A stretch of 64,000 bases of DNA from assembly GCF_001424405.1 (NCBI RefSeq), contig NZ_LMPS01000009.1, positions 153,955 through 217,954 on the forward strand, in the 5' to 3' direction. The stretch is from Dyadobacter sp. Leaf189 (GTDB lineage Bacteria > Bacteroidota > Bacteroidia > Cytophagales > Spirosomataceae). A program made the translations under genes and the position numbers. How positions within the stretch are numbered: position 1 is the stretch's first letter; the number at the start of each line of letters is the position of its first letter. Below the pieces are notes generated by a model. That model was not told the origin of the DNA and searched no databases. It was given only the letters and a program-made list of their open reading frames with translations. This document shows, one piece after another, positions 24,529 to 32,325 of this stretch.

Positions 24529-25920
24529 TCATTTATCATAAAACATATTGCTGCCGCCCGCTTTCTTTGCAACCGAGGAAGTAATTTCCTGACTTTCTTC
24601 TTCCTGTAAAGTATGAACGCCACGTCCCTGACGTACTACCCGGCTTCCTGTGATTTTGAACAAAGCTTCCCCAAGCAAAGGGTCACGCGGATCTCCGTAG
24701 CGATAGAGGATATTGCCCTCGCTGGCGGGGATATCAGGAACGAAGCCTGTGTGGTAATCCGATTTTTTATCTCTGTTCAGCGATTTGGAAACAATCGGCT
24801 GTAAGCCCCATTTAATACCTTTATCCTCTCCCGTCAATGTCACCGAGCCTACGTTTTTACCGACTGTTCGGGTACCAACAAGGGTAACATCCATGTAAGG
24901 CTTTAACCCGTTGATCAGCAACTCACTGGCGGAAGCAGAACGCGATGAAACCAGGAATACGAGATTGTTCAGGTTGCCGCCGATGTTTTGTGTTTTGGTA
25001 ATAAACTTATCGTAAAAATAGCTGTCGCCAAACTTCTTACGGTTGGTCTCCGTCACCTCATCGTTGTATTCTTTATAGTAAAAAATGTCATTCGAACTAC
25101 CTTTCACGATCAAACTGGCCAGGTTGGTTGCAGAACTGACATAACCACCCGGATTATACCTCAGATCGACTACCAATGCATTTACATTATTCCGCTGAAA
25201 GGTTGTGAAGATATTATCCAGCTTTTTATCGTACTGTCCGTTGCTTGTCTTGTAAGGCTGCGGGATAAACTGATGGTAAACTACATACCCTATTTTGTTG
25301 GGCCCGTACGTGAATATTGTATCAAAAAAGACGGGATCTTCCTGCAAAACAATCGGTGCAAGCTCCCTGCTGGTCGTTGTTTCTTCCAGTGCAGTACCAT
25401 TAATTTTTGCCAGTTTGAATGTCTTTTTATCCTCGGTATTCAGTAGCTGACTGTAATTGCTCCCGGTCAGTTTCTGATCATTTACACTATTGAAAATATC
25501 CCCCCGCACGAATCCGGCTTTGTCGGCCGGTGAATCGGGGATTACGTACAATACAATCCCGATTACATTGGTGGAGCCACTTGGAAAATACACCAGCTTG
25601 TACTCCATTCCGGTCGTTTTGGATTCTCCTGCCAGCGAAGCCTGCAATTCATCTGCACTTTCCTGTATCCACGAAAAACGATCCCCGTCAGGCCGCGCAT
25701 TTGCATCAAACCTGTACAATAAGGATTCGAAAAAATCGTCCGGCTTTTTTGTATAATCCGGTGAAGCGGTAATGTGGTCGTTCCAGTAATACCAGTACTT
25801 CATATTGGCGTAAATCCATTCGTTAGTCTGCGTTTCCGTAGCAGGATCAACGTTTTTTTCACGACAACCATTAAAAAGTGCACCTGTGAGCAGGAGGATC
25901 AGGAGGTATTTAGTTTTCAT
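24529..25920 (-). CDS. S41 family carboxy-terminal processing-type peptidase, lipoprotein
   Basis: 463 residues. A lipoprotein signal ends in GALFNGC (lipidated cysteine near residue 19), so the enzyme is membrane-anchored in the periplasm. A PDZ-like region around residues 100-160 contains PADKAGFVRGDIF. The protease core includes VDLRYNPGGY, the nucleophile motif SRSASASELL and the general-base lysine region GTRTVGKNVGSV. It is close to Bacteroidota peptidases of the S41/CtpA/tricorn type. Its start overlaps the stop of the ornithine aminotransferase gene by 4 bp. Confidence 0.92.
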   Translation of the reverse strand: MKTKYLLILLLTGALFNGCREKNVDPATETQTNEWIYANMKYWYYWNDHITASPDYTKKPDDFFESLLYRFDANARPDGDRFSWIQESADELQASLAGESKTTGMEYKLVYFPSGSTNVIGIVLYVIPDSPADKAGFVRGDIFNSVNDQKLTGSNYSQLLNTEDKKTFKLAKINGTALEETTTSRELAPIVLQEDPVFFDTIFTYGPNKIGYVVYHQFIPQPYKTSNGQYDKKLDNIFTTFQRNNVNALVVDLRYNPGGYVSSATNLASLIVKGSSNDIFYYKEYNDEVTETNRKKFGDSYFYDKFITKTQNIGGNLNNLVFLVSSRSASASELLINGLKPYMDVTLVGTRTVGKNVGSVTLTGEDKGIKWGLQPIVSKSLNRDKKSDYHTGFVPDIPASEGNILYRYGDPRDPLLGEALFKITGSRVVRQGRGVHTLQEEESQEITSSVAKKAGGSNMFYDK

Positions 25921-27182
25921 AATGCGTTGTTAAATGCGAGGAAAACTTCTTTGATAATGTCACAAGCCTGGTTCATTTGTTCTTCATTGATCACCAGCGG
26001 AGGTGCAAAACGAATTTTGTTGCCGTGGGTAGGTTTGCAGAGCAGTCCTTTCTCCATCATTTTATAACAAAGTTCCATTCCGGTAGTACCTTCTTCGCTG
26101 TCGCGGATTACGATCGCATTCAAAAGCCCCTTTCCTCTAACGCTTTCAATCAGAGAACATTGTTGTTGTAAATCCTGCATTCTTCTTCTGAAAAGAGAAC
26201 CCATTCTGTCCGCATTTTCAGCCAGGTTTTCATTTTCTACCACTTCCATGGCAGCGATGGTCACAGCACAAGCCAGCGGGTTACCGCCGTAAGTAGAGCC
26301 GTGCTCGCCTGGCGCGATCGTGAGCATAATTTCATCGTCGGCAAATGCAGCTGAAACCGGCATTACACCACCTGAAAGCGCTTTTCCCAGAACCAGTATA
26401 TCCGGTTTTACACCTTCCCAGTCACAGGCAAGTCGCTTCCCTGTTCGCCCGATGCCGGTTTGCACTTCGTCAGCTATGAAAAGCACATTGTATTGGGTAC
26501 ACAAATCACGCACTCCTTTCAGATAACCTGCTTTTGGTACTACCACGCCGGCTTCTCCCTGGATCGGCTCAACCATAAAACCGGCTACATTAGGATCGCT
26601 TTTGAAAATAGATTCCAATGCATCCAGATCATCGTAAGGAATGATTTCATAACCCGGCAAAAACGGCCCGTAATCATCGGTGCTGGAAGGATCGGTTGAA
26701 GATGAAATAGCGGCCAGTGTCCTCCCCCAGAAGTTACCCGAAGCATAAACTGTTTTGGCTTTTCCAGGCTCGATTCCTTTTACTTTATATGCCCATTTCC
26801 GGGTAAGTTTCAATGCGGTTTCGCCGCCTTCCACGCCCGAATTCATCATTAAAACCTTATCATACCCAAAGTACTCGCACAGGTACTTTTCACATTCTCC
26901 CAGACGGTCGTTGTAAAATGCACGCGAAGTAAGGGTCAGTTTCTGTGCCTGCGAGATCAATGCATTGATGATATGCGAATGGCAATGCCCCTGGCTGACG
27001 GCACTATACGCAGAGAGAAAATCGAGGTACTGTCTGCCTTCCACATCCCAGACATGCACGCCTGATCCTCTTTCCAGCACGACAGGCATTGGTTTGTAGT
27101 TATGAGCGCCATAGCGGTATTCGAGCTCTATTGCCTGCTGTGAGCTGCTGATCGTGTCTGTATAGTCTGAGATTTTTTCCAT
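25917..27182 (-). CDS. rocD: Ornithine--oxo-acid aminotransferase
   Basis: 421 residues, class III PLP aminotransferase. It converts ornithine and 2-oxoglutarate to glutamate semialdehyde and glutamate. The order of motifs NYKPMPVVLERGSGVHVWD, NSGVEGGETALKL, IADEVQTGIGRTGK and LVLGKALSGG (PLP lysine) and the HGSTYGGNPLA segment match ornithine aminotransferase more closely than acetylornithine aminotransferase or GABA transaminase. It is the first gene of a two-gene unit with the S41 peptidase; that pairing has no obvious metabolic sense. Confidence 0.92.
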   Translation of the reverse strand: MEKISDYTDTISSSQQAIELEYRYGAHNYKPMPVVLERGSGVHVWDVEGRQYLDFLSAYSAVSQGHCHSHIINALISQAQKLTLTSRAFYNDRLGECEKYLCEYFGYDKVLMMNSGVEGGETALKLTRKWAYKVKGIEPGKAKTVYASGNFWGRTLAAISSSTDPSSTDDYGPFLPGYEIIPYDDLDALESIFKSDPNVAGFMVEPIQGEAGVVVPKAGYLKGVRDLCTQYNVLFIADEVQTGIGRTGKRLACDWEGVKPDILVLGKALSGGVMPVSAAFADDEIMLTIAPGEHGSTYGGNPLACAVTIAAMEVVENENLAENADRMGSLFRRRMQDLQQQCSLIESVRGKGLLNAIVIRDSEEGTTGMELCYKMMEKGLLCKPTHGNKIRFAPPLVINEEQMNQACDIIKEVFLAFNNAL

Positions 27183-27265
27183 CGTTATATTGTCTTTTCT
27201 ATCTTACGTAAAAATAGAGAAAAGCATTGAGGGAATCAGTGATTTTACAGTAAGCCTTATAATCT

Positions 27266-27273
27266 TATATTTG
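27266..27273 (+). promoter_or_regulatory. Putative -7 box of the toxin-antitoxin operon
   Basis: TATATTTG matches the Bacteroidota TAnnTTTG -7 element 25 bp before the ATG at 27298. A clear -33 TTTG is missing, which would fit a promoter that relies on or is limited by the antitoxin. Confidence 0.45.
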
Positions 27274-27297
27274 TAAAAGATAACAAAATCAAAGATC

Positions 27298-27531
27298 ATG
27301 AAAGCGCACTATAATCCAGATTATCAAAACATCCTGACTTGCATATTTATTCCCGTACAGGAATGGAACTCCCTCAAGTCCGAACCTTCTGACATTGAAA
27401 GTGCAGGAGCATATCAAATTCCTGACTGGCAAAAAAAGATCGTCCTGAATAGAATGGAAGCATTTGATGCCGGACTGGAAGATTCGCTGGATTTGGAAGA
27501 AGCCATGAGAGAGATTGAAAAGGATCTTTAA
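27298..27531 (+). CDS. Putative antitoxin of a type II toxin-antitoxin module
   Basis: 77 residues, acidic towards the C terminus (EEAMREIEKDL). I recognise no DNA-binding family such as MetJ/Arc, AbrB or Xre in it. The call rests on position: it overlaps the following ParE/RelE-like toxin gene by one base (TAATG), and the size and acidic tail are typical of antitoxin C-termini that wrap the toxin. The N-terminal YNPDYQNILTCIFIPVQEWNSL stretch is not helix-turn-helix-like, so the pair may depend on another mode of autoregulation. Confidence 0.6.
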   Translation: MKAHYNPDYQNILTCIFIPVQEWNSLKSEPSDIESAGAYQIPDWQKKIVLNRMEAFDAGLEDSLDLEEAMREIEKDL

Positions 27532-27812
27532 TGTACAGAATTCAGATTCCACGCTCTGCCCGGCGTGATATCAGGGAAGCTGCACAATGGTATGATAAAC
27601 AGCAACCCGGCTTGGGCAGGCGATTCACACACTTGGTCAAAAGAAAACTCGAATTTATAGGTAGCAATCCCTACTTATATGAAATTCGATATAAAAATGC
27701 CCGTGTGGCTCGGATACCAATCTTTCCCTTTAACATACATTTTAGGATTGACGAAGTAAAAAAAAAGCGTCGTCGCTTTCGCTATTTTTCATACAAGTCT
27801 GAATCTCGATAG
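27531..27812 (+). CDS. ParE/RelE-superfamily toxin
   Basis: 93 residues. The start MYRIQIPRSARRDIREAAQWYDKQQPG and the later FIGSNPYLYEIRYKNARVARIPIFPFNIHFRID are the typical two-part pattern of the ParE/RelE fold: a first helix pair, then a beta sheet with RVARI..FP. ParE toxins poison gyrase and RelE toxins cleave mRNA on the ribosome; the two cannot be separated here. The basic C terminus (KKKRRRFRYF) is notable. The start codon overlaps the antitoxin stop. Confidence 0.82.
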   Translation: MYRIQIPRSARRDIREAAQWYDKQQPGLGRRFTHLVKRKLEFIGSNPYLYEIRYKNARVARIPIFPFNIHFRIDEVKKKRRRFRYFSYKSESR

Positions 27813-27845
27813 ACTGGAATCCAGAAAAGAATAGCACTGTTTTCG

Positions 27846-27876
27846 CTTGAAACGTCAACTTCACTCAGTACTTTTG
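27846..27876 (+). promoter_or_regulatory. Promoter of the thiamin-regulated receptor gene
   Basis: CTTG at 27846-27849 is followed after 19 bp by TACTTTTG at 27869-27876, a perfect TAnnTTTG -7 element. The predicted transcription start near 27883 places the 5' end exactly at the beginning of the riboswitch fold. Confidence 0.65.
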
Positions 27877-27885
27877 CAACCATAA

Positions 27886-27968
27886 TCTCAAAGGGGTGCC
27901 CTACCTGACGGGCTGAGATCATACCCATAAACCTGATCCGGGTAATGCCGGCGTAGGAAGAGAAAGCT
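27886..27968 (+). promoter_or_regulatory. TPP riboswitch (THI element)
   Basis: The conserved THI-box blocks are present in order: AAAGGGGTGCC (27890-27900), GGGCTGAGATCATACCC (27910-27926), ACCTGATCCGGGTAATGCCGGC (27931-27952) and GTAGGAAG (27953-27960). It lies 85 bp upstream of a TonB-dependent receptor gene. Thiamin pyrophosphate binding would lower expression of the receptor. Thiamin-regulated outer-membrane receptors are established in Bacteroidota from comparative genomics of THI elements. Confidence 0.95.
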
Positions 27969-28052
27969 GGAATAATCCATTGCTTCTAAGTTTCATTTAT
28001 TGTTTTAAACCAAGATAGGTGGCCCCTGCCTGTTGTAACTATTTATCTCGCA

Positions 28053-30503
28053 ATGCGAAACGTTACTACCTATCTGCTTATGCTGATTTTCAGCGTGGCT
28101 TTTTGTGCCAATATCTTTGCACAACGCACTATTACCGGTCGCGTTACCGACGCCGAAGACGGCAAGCCGCTCCCCGGAGCGACCATCGTCGCTTCCGATA
28201 TAAGAGGTACCAACTCCGACCAGAACGGAAACTTCTCCCTCCGCAACATCTCGGAGAACGTCGGCCAGATCGAAGTCTCTTACATTGGCTACCAAAGTAT
28301 TCAAATCCAGTTAACGGGACAAAATCAGCTGGAAGTCAAGCTGGTCCGCAGCACTTACCAGGCCGATGAGGTAGTGATCAATGCAACCCGCGTGAATGAA
28401 AAAAGCGCCATGGCATTTACGAATGTGAGCGCCGCGGCTATCGATAAGCAAAATCTTGGACAAGACTTGCCGGTATTGCTCAACTTCACTCCTTCGCTGG
28501 TAAGTACAAGCGACGCGGGCGCAGGTGTGGGTTACACCGGAATCAGGATCCGCGGCTCTGATGCAACGCGCATTAATGTGACCGTCAACGGAATACCTTA
28601 TAATGATGCCGAAAGCCAGGGCGTTTTTTGGGTGAATATGCCCGACTTTGCCTCGTCGGTAAGCAGCATTCAGATCCAGCGTGGCGTAGGTACCTCTACT
28701 AATGGAGCCGCTTCTTTTGGTGCAACCGTCAATATCAACACCAATGCGTTGCGTAAAGAAGCTTATGCCGAGCTGAACAACGCTTACGGATCTTTCAATA
28801 CTTTCAAAAACACATTGAAAGTGGGTACCGGCTTGATCAAAGATAAATTCACATTTGACGCGCGGCTTTCCCGTGTTTCGTCGGACGGTTTTGTGGATCG
28901 CGCTGCTTCAGAGCTGCATTCCTATTATTTGTCAGGTGGTTATTTTGGCAAGAAAAGTTTTGTACGCGTGAATGTATTTTCGGGAAAAGAGCGGACTTAC
29001 CAGTCGTGGAACGGGGTACCGGAAGCTAAGTTGCGCGGAGATCGCGAGGGAATCTTAGGCTATATCGAAAGAAACGGGTTGGACGAAGCAGATGCGCAAA
29101 ACCTCCTTAATTCCGACAACCGTACCTACAATTCTTATACTTACAAAAACGAAGTAGATAACTACCGCCAGGACCATTATCAGATCGTTTCCTCGCATAA
29201 CCTGAGCGACAAATGGAACTTCAACCTGAATGCATTTCTGGTAAGAGGTTTGGGATATTACGAACAGTACCGGAAAGGCGATGATTACGCGAACTATAAC
29301 TTGCCCAATGTAGTAATCGGCCCGGACACGCTGGAAAGCACCGATCTGATCCGCAGACGCTGGCTTGACAATTACTTTTACGGAACTACCTTTTCACTGG
29401 ATTATAACAGTTTCAAAAAGCTGACTGCCAGCATCGGCGGTGGCTGGAATAAATACGATGGTGACCATTACGGACAGATTATCTGGGCGAGAAATGCGGG
29501 AAATATCGAAAATGAACATCGGTATTATTACAGTCAGGGAATCAAAAAAGATTTTAATGTTTATGGAAAACTGTACTACCAGTTTACCGACAAGCTCAAT
29601 GCATTTGCAGATCTGCAATTCAGAACTGTAAGTCACGCCATTCATGGAACAGACAATGACCAGGTTCAATTAGCAGTTGATCAATCGTATTCTTTCTTCA
29701 ACCCAAAAGCAGGACTTACTTACCAGATTGCAGACCAGAGCAGTGTTTATGCCTCTTACAGTATTGGTAACCGCGAGCCAAACCGGGACGATCTTACCAA
29801 CACAACCGCCGTTTTATTTCCGAAAAATGAAAGTCTGCAGAATGTAGAAGCGGGTTTCCGGACACAGCAGGGAAAATGGGCTTTTGCGGCGAATTATTAT
29901 TTAATGCATTACAAAAATCAGCTGGTACTCACCGGGCAGATCAATGACGTTGGCAATTCAATCCGCGTGAATGTTCCCAAAAGTTATCGTACAGGAATAG
30001 AGCTGGAAGGCGCAGTGGCTTTCAACCGCTTTTTGAAATGGAATGTAAATGCAACTTTCAGCCGGAACAAAATCGATAATTTCACCGAGTATGTGGTTGA
30101 TTATGATAATGGAGGCTACCAAACCGTAAATCATGGAAAGTCTGACATTTCTTTCTCACCCAATGTAATTGCCGGAAGTCAGTTGACTTATTCAATCTAC
30201 AAAAACGTGGAGCTTGCATTACTGACGAAGTATGTAGGGAAGCAATATCTCGACAATACCTCCACAGAAAGCCGGAGACTGGATGCCTATTTTACGAATG
30301 ATGTGCGTTTGTCTTGGACGATCAAACCGAAATGGGCGAATGAAATTGCGTTCAACCTACTGGTCAACAACATCCTGGCTGAACAATATGAATCCAATGG
30401 ATATACTTACGGCTACATCGCCGGAGGCGCATTAACACAAGAAAATTTCTACTTCCCGCAAGCCGGCAGAAACTTTCTGATAGGGGTCAATTTTAGGTTT
30501 TGA
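28053..30503 (+). CDS. TonB-dependent outer-membrane receptor, probably for thiamin
   Basis: 816 residues. The signal peptide ends at CANIFAQ, followed by a carboxypeptidase-regulatory-like domain (RTITGRVTDAEDGKPLPG), then a plug domain with GYTGIRIRGSDATRINVTVNG, and a C-terminal beta barrel ending in aromatic FRF, as outer-membrane proteins do. The TPP riboswitch upstream is the strongest evidence for substrate: thiamin or a precursor is imported across the outer membrane with TonB energy. No inner-membrane thiamin transporter (PnuT) or thiamin pyrophosphokinase gene is adjacent. hemE follows 27 bp downstream and might be read from the same transcript. Confidence 0.92.
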   Translation: MRNVTTYLLMLIFSVAFCANIFAQRTITGRVTDAEDGKPLPGATIVASDIRGTNSDQNGNFSLRNISENVGQIEVSYIGYQSIQIQLTGQNQLEVKLVRSTYQADEVVINATRVNEKSAMAFTNVSAAAIDKQNLGQDLPVLLNFTPSLVSTSDAGAGVGYTGIRIRGSDATRINVTVNGIPYNDAESQGVFWVNMPDFASSVSSIQIQRGVGTSTNGAASFGATVNINTNALRKEAYAELNNAYGSFNTFKNTLKVGTGLIKDKFTFDARLSRVSSDGFVDRAASELHSYYLSGGYFGKKSFVRVNVFSGKERTYQSWNGVPEAKLRGDREGILGYIERNGLDEADAQNLLNSDNRTYNSYTYKNEVDNYRQDHYQIVSSHNLSDKWNFNLNAFLVRGLGYYEQYRKGDDYANYNLPNVVIGPDTLESTDLIRRRWLDNYFYGTTFSLDYNSFKKLTASIGGGWNKYDGDHYGQIIWARNAGNIENEHRYYYSQGIKKDFNVYGKLYYQFTDKLNAFADLQFRTVSHAIHGTDNDQVQLAVDQSYSFFNPKAGLTYQIADQSSVYASYSIGNREPNRDDLTNTTAVLFPKNESLQNVEAGFRTQQGKWAFAANYYLMHYKNQLVLTGQINDVGNSIRVNVPKSYRTGIELEGAVAFNRFLKWNVNATFSRNKIDNFTEYVVDYDNGGYQTVNHGKSDISFSPNVIAGSQLTYSIYKNVELALLTKYVGKQYLDNTSTESRRLDAYFTNDVRLSWTIKPKWANEIAFNLLVNNILAEQYESNGYTYGYIAGGALTQENFYFPQAGRNFLIGVNFRF

Positions 30504-30530
30504 TTTCGACTTTCTGGCTACCTTTGCCGC

Positions 30531-31559
30531 ATGGAACTCAAAAATGACCTTTTAATCCGTGCGGCGCGGGGCGAGAAAACGGAGCGGACGCCGGTTTGGA
30601 TGATGCGCCAGGCTGGCCGGATTTTGGCTGAATACAGGGCGGTTAGAGAAAAAGCCGGCAGCTTCATCAAGCTTGCTACTACACCCGAACTGGCAGCCGA
30701 AGTAACATTGCAACCTGTTGATTTACTCGGCGTCGATGCGGCTATTATATTTTCAGATATTCTCGTAATCCCCGAAGCAATGGGGCTGCCTTATGAAATG
30801 GCCGAGCAGCGCGGACCGGTTTTCCCGGCAACCGTGCATTCCATGCAGGATCTTGCAAAGCTGCATATCGCCGAGCCTGAAACAGATCTGAAATATGTGT
30901 TGGATGCTATCAAAATCACCAAGCAGGGACTGGAAAATCGGGTTCCGTTGATAGGTTTCGCAGGAGCACCATTTACGATTTTCTGTTATATGACAGAAGG
31001 AAAAGGCTCCAAAACGTTTTCTGTCGCCAAAAAGCATTTATACGCAGATCCTGAATTCTCTCACGCTTTACTGCAAAAAATAACAGACAGCACCATTGCT
31101 TACCTGAAAGCGCAGGTTGCAGCAGGTGCCAATCTCGTGCAGCTATTTGATTCCTGGGCGGGCATTCTTTCGCCCGAGCAGTACCGCATTTTCTCACTTC
31201 CCTATATCAAGCAGATTTGCGACGCGATTAACGAAGTACCAGTTACTGTTTTTGCCAAAGGTGCATTCTTTGCAAGAAAAGAGATCAGCGAACTGAGCTG
31301 CGATGTGGTGGGGCTCGACTGGAATATGGATATCCGTGAATCGCGTGAACTGATCCCGAACAAAACGCTGCAAGGAAATCTGGATCCCTGCGTATTATAT
31401 GCTTCGTACGATCAGATCAGGATTGAGGTGAAGAAAATGCTGGAACAGTTTGGCACACAGAGATACATTGCCAACCTAGGCCACGGCGTTTATCCCGATA
31501 CTGATCCTGATAAGGTAAGATGCTTCATTGAATCCGTTAAAGAATACTCAAGCCTGTAA
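30531..31559 (+). CDS. hemE: Uroporphyrinogen decarboxylase
   Basis: 342 residues, normal length for HemE. It decarboxylates the four acetate side chains of uroporphyrinogen III to make coproporphyrinogen III in heme synthesis. The signature TPVWMMRQAGR near the N terminus and GFAGAPFTIFCYMTEG are diagnostic, and NLGHGVYPDTDP closes the protein. The stop codon overlaps the start of the next gene by one base, so the two are co-translated. No other heme gene is in the window. Confidence 0.97.
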   Translation: MELKNDLLIRAARGEKTERTPVWMMRQAGRILAEYRAVREKAGSFIKLATTPELAAEVTLQPVDLLGVDAAIIFSDILVIPEAMGLPYEMAEQRGPVFPATVHSMQDLAKLHIAEPETDLKYVLDAIKITKQGLENRVPLIGFAGAPFTIFCYMTEGKGSKTFSVAKKHLYADPEFSHALLQKITDSTIAYLKAQVAAGANLVQLFDSWAGILSPEQYRIFSLPYIKQICDAINEVPVTVFAKGAFFARKEISELSCDVVGLDWNMDIRESRELIPNKTLQGNLDPCVLYASYDQIRIEVKKMLEQFGTQRYIANLGHGVYPDTDPDKVRCFIESVKEYSSL

Positions 31560-32089
31560 TGACAGTACCAAAAACCAAATGCGTTTTCCTTGACCGAGAC
31601 GGCGTGCTCAATGAAGATTGTCCGGACTATATGTACAATCTCGACAAGCTGGTGATTCCGGAAGGTGTACCGGAAGCTTTGAACCTGCTGAAAAATGCGG
31701 GTTATCTGCTGATTGTTGTGACAAACCAGGCCGGAATCGCAAAAGGGCTGTACGGACCTGAACATGTATATGCGATTCACGAAGCGATGCAGCAGGCTTC
31801 CGGAAATGTACTGGACGATCTGTACTTTTCTCCCTATCACCCACAATATTCCGGCGCTTCACTATCGAGAAAGCCGGGCTCGCTGATGCTGGAAAAGGCA
31901 ATTGGTAAGTACAACATTGACCCTGAACAATCCTGGATGATCGGTGACCGTGACAGGGATATGCAGGCTGGAAAAAATGCGGGAGTGAGAACAATTCACA
32001 TTGTTCCTGAAAATGAAAGATCGGAGGGTGATTATGCGGCTGTTAATTTATTAGAAGCAGCCAAAATCATATTGAAAGCCGGAAACTAG
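31559..32089 (+). CDS. gmhB: D-glycero-D-manno-heptose 1,7-bisphosphate 7-phosphatase-like HAD enzyme
   Basis: 176 residues. HAD motif I is FLDRDGVLNED, motif II is VTNQAGIAKGLY, motif III is KPGSLMLEKA, and GDRDRDMQAGKNAG is motif IV. This is the HisB-N/GmhB subfamily. GmhB removes the 7-phosphate from heptose bisphosphate in LPS core heptose synthesis; a histidinol-phosphatase-like role is the main alternative. Family members usually contain a zinc-binding cysteine loop; that loop seems shortened here (no CxH/CxC cluster seen), so substrate range is uncertain. It is translationally coupled to hemE. Confidence 0.8.
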   Translation: MTVPKTKCVFLDRDGVLNEDCPDYMYNLDKLVIPEGVPEALNLLKNAGYLLIVVTNQAGIAKGLYGPEHVYAIHEAMQQASGNVLDDLYFSPYHPQYSGASLSRKPGSLMLEKAIGKYNIDPEQSWMIGDRDRDMQAGKNAGVRTIHIVPENERSEGDYAAVNLLEAAKIILKAGN

Positions 32090-32214
32090 GCTTTTACTAT
32101 CGGAGCAGCTTGCGGCGCTTTCTGGATTGAGCCGTAAGCCGGGCAAGCATGCTTGGTGCAGGCAGAAGCTGCCAATGTTCCGCAAATAGCGAAAAGTACC
32201 AGTATCTTCTTCAT
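32086..32214 (-). CDS. Very small lipoprotein, 42 residues
   Basis: The minus-strand frame reads MKKILVLFAICGTLAASAC, then TKHACPAYGSIQKAPQ and a short tail ending VKA. The opening is a textbook lipoprotein signal with the lipidated cysteine at residue 19; a second cysteine lies in HACPAYG. The mature part is only about 24 residues. Its stop overlaps the stop region of the gmhB-like gene on the other strand. Short lipoproteins with a CPAY-like motif occur in Bacteroidota, from general recall. Its function is unknown and the reading frame would be missed by length cut-offs. Confidence 0.6.
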   Translation of the reverse strand: MKKILVLFAICGTLAASACTKHACPAYGSIQKAPQAAPIVKA

Positions 32215-32243
32215 TTTTCTGTTCGTATAAGATTTTGTCACCG

Positions 32244-32314
32244 TAAAAATATAAAAAAAGTTCTTTGAACGAGCGTTACTATCTGACTAATAACGAAACC
32301 ATCCAAAGAACTTT
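32244..32314 (-). terminator. Rho-independent terminator of speA
   Basis: On the minus strand CAAAGAACTTT (32304-32314) is followed by a loop and AAAGTTCTTTG (32257-32267), an 11-bp perfect stem; the second copy in the transcript runs into a T-rich tract (TTTTTTTATATTTTT). It begins 12 bp after the speA stop codon. The loop of 36 nt is long for a terminator, but the T tract is clear. Confidence 0.7.
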
Positions 32315-32325
32315 ATATTAAGCGG

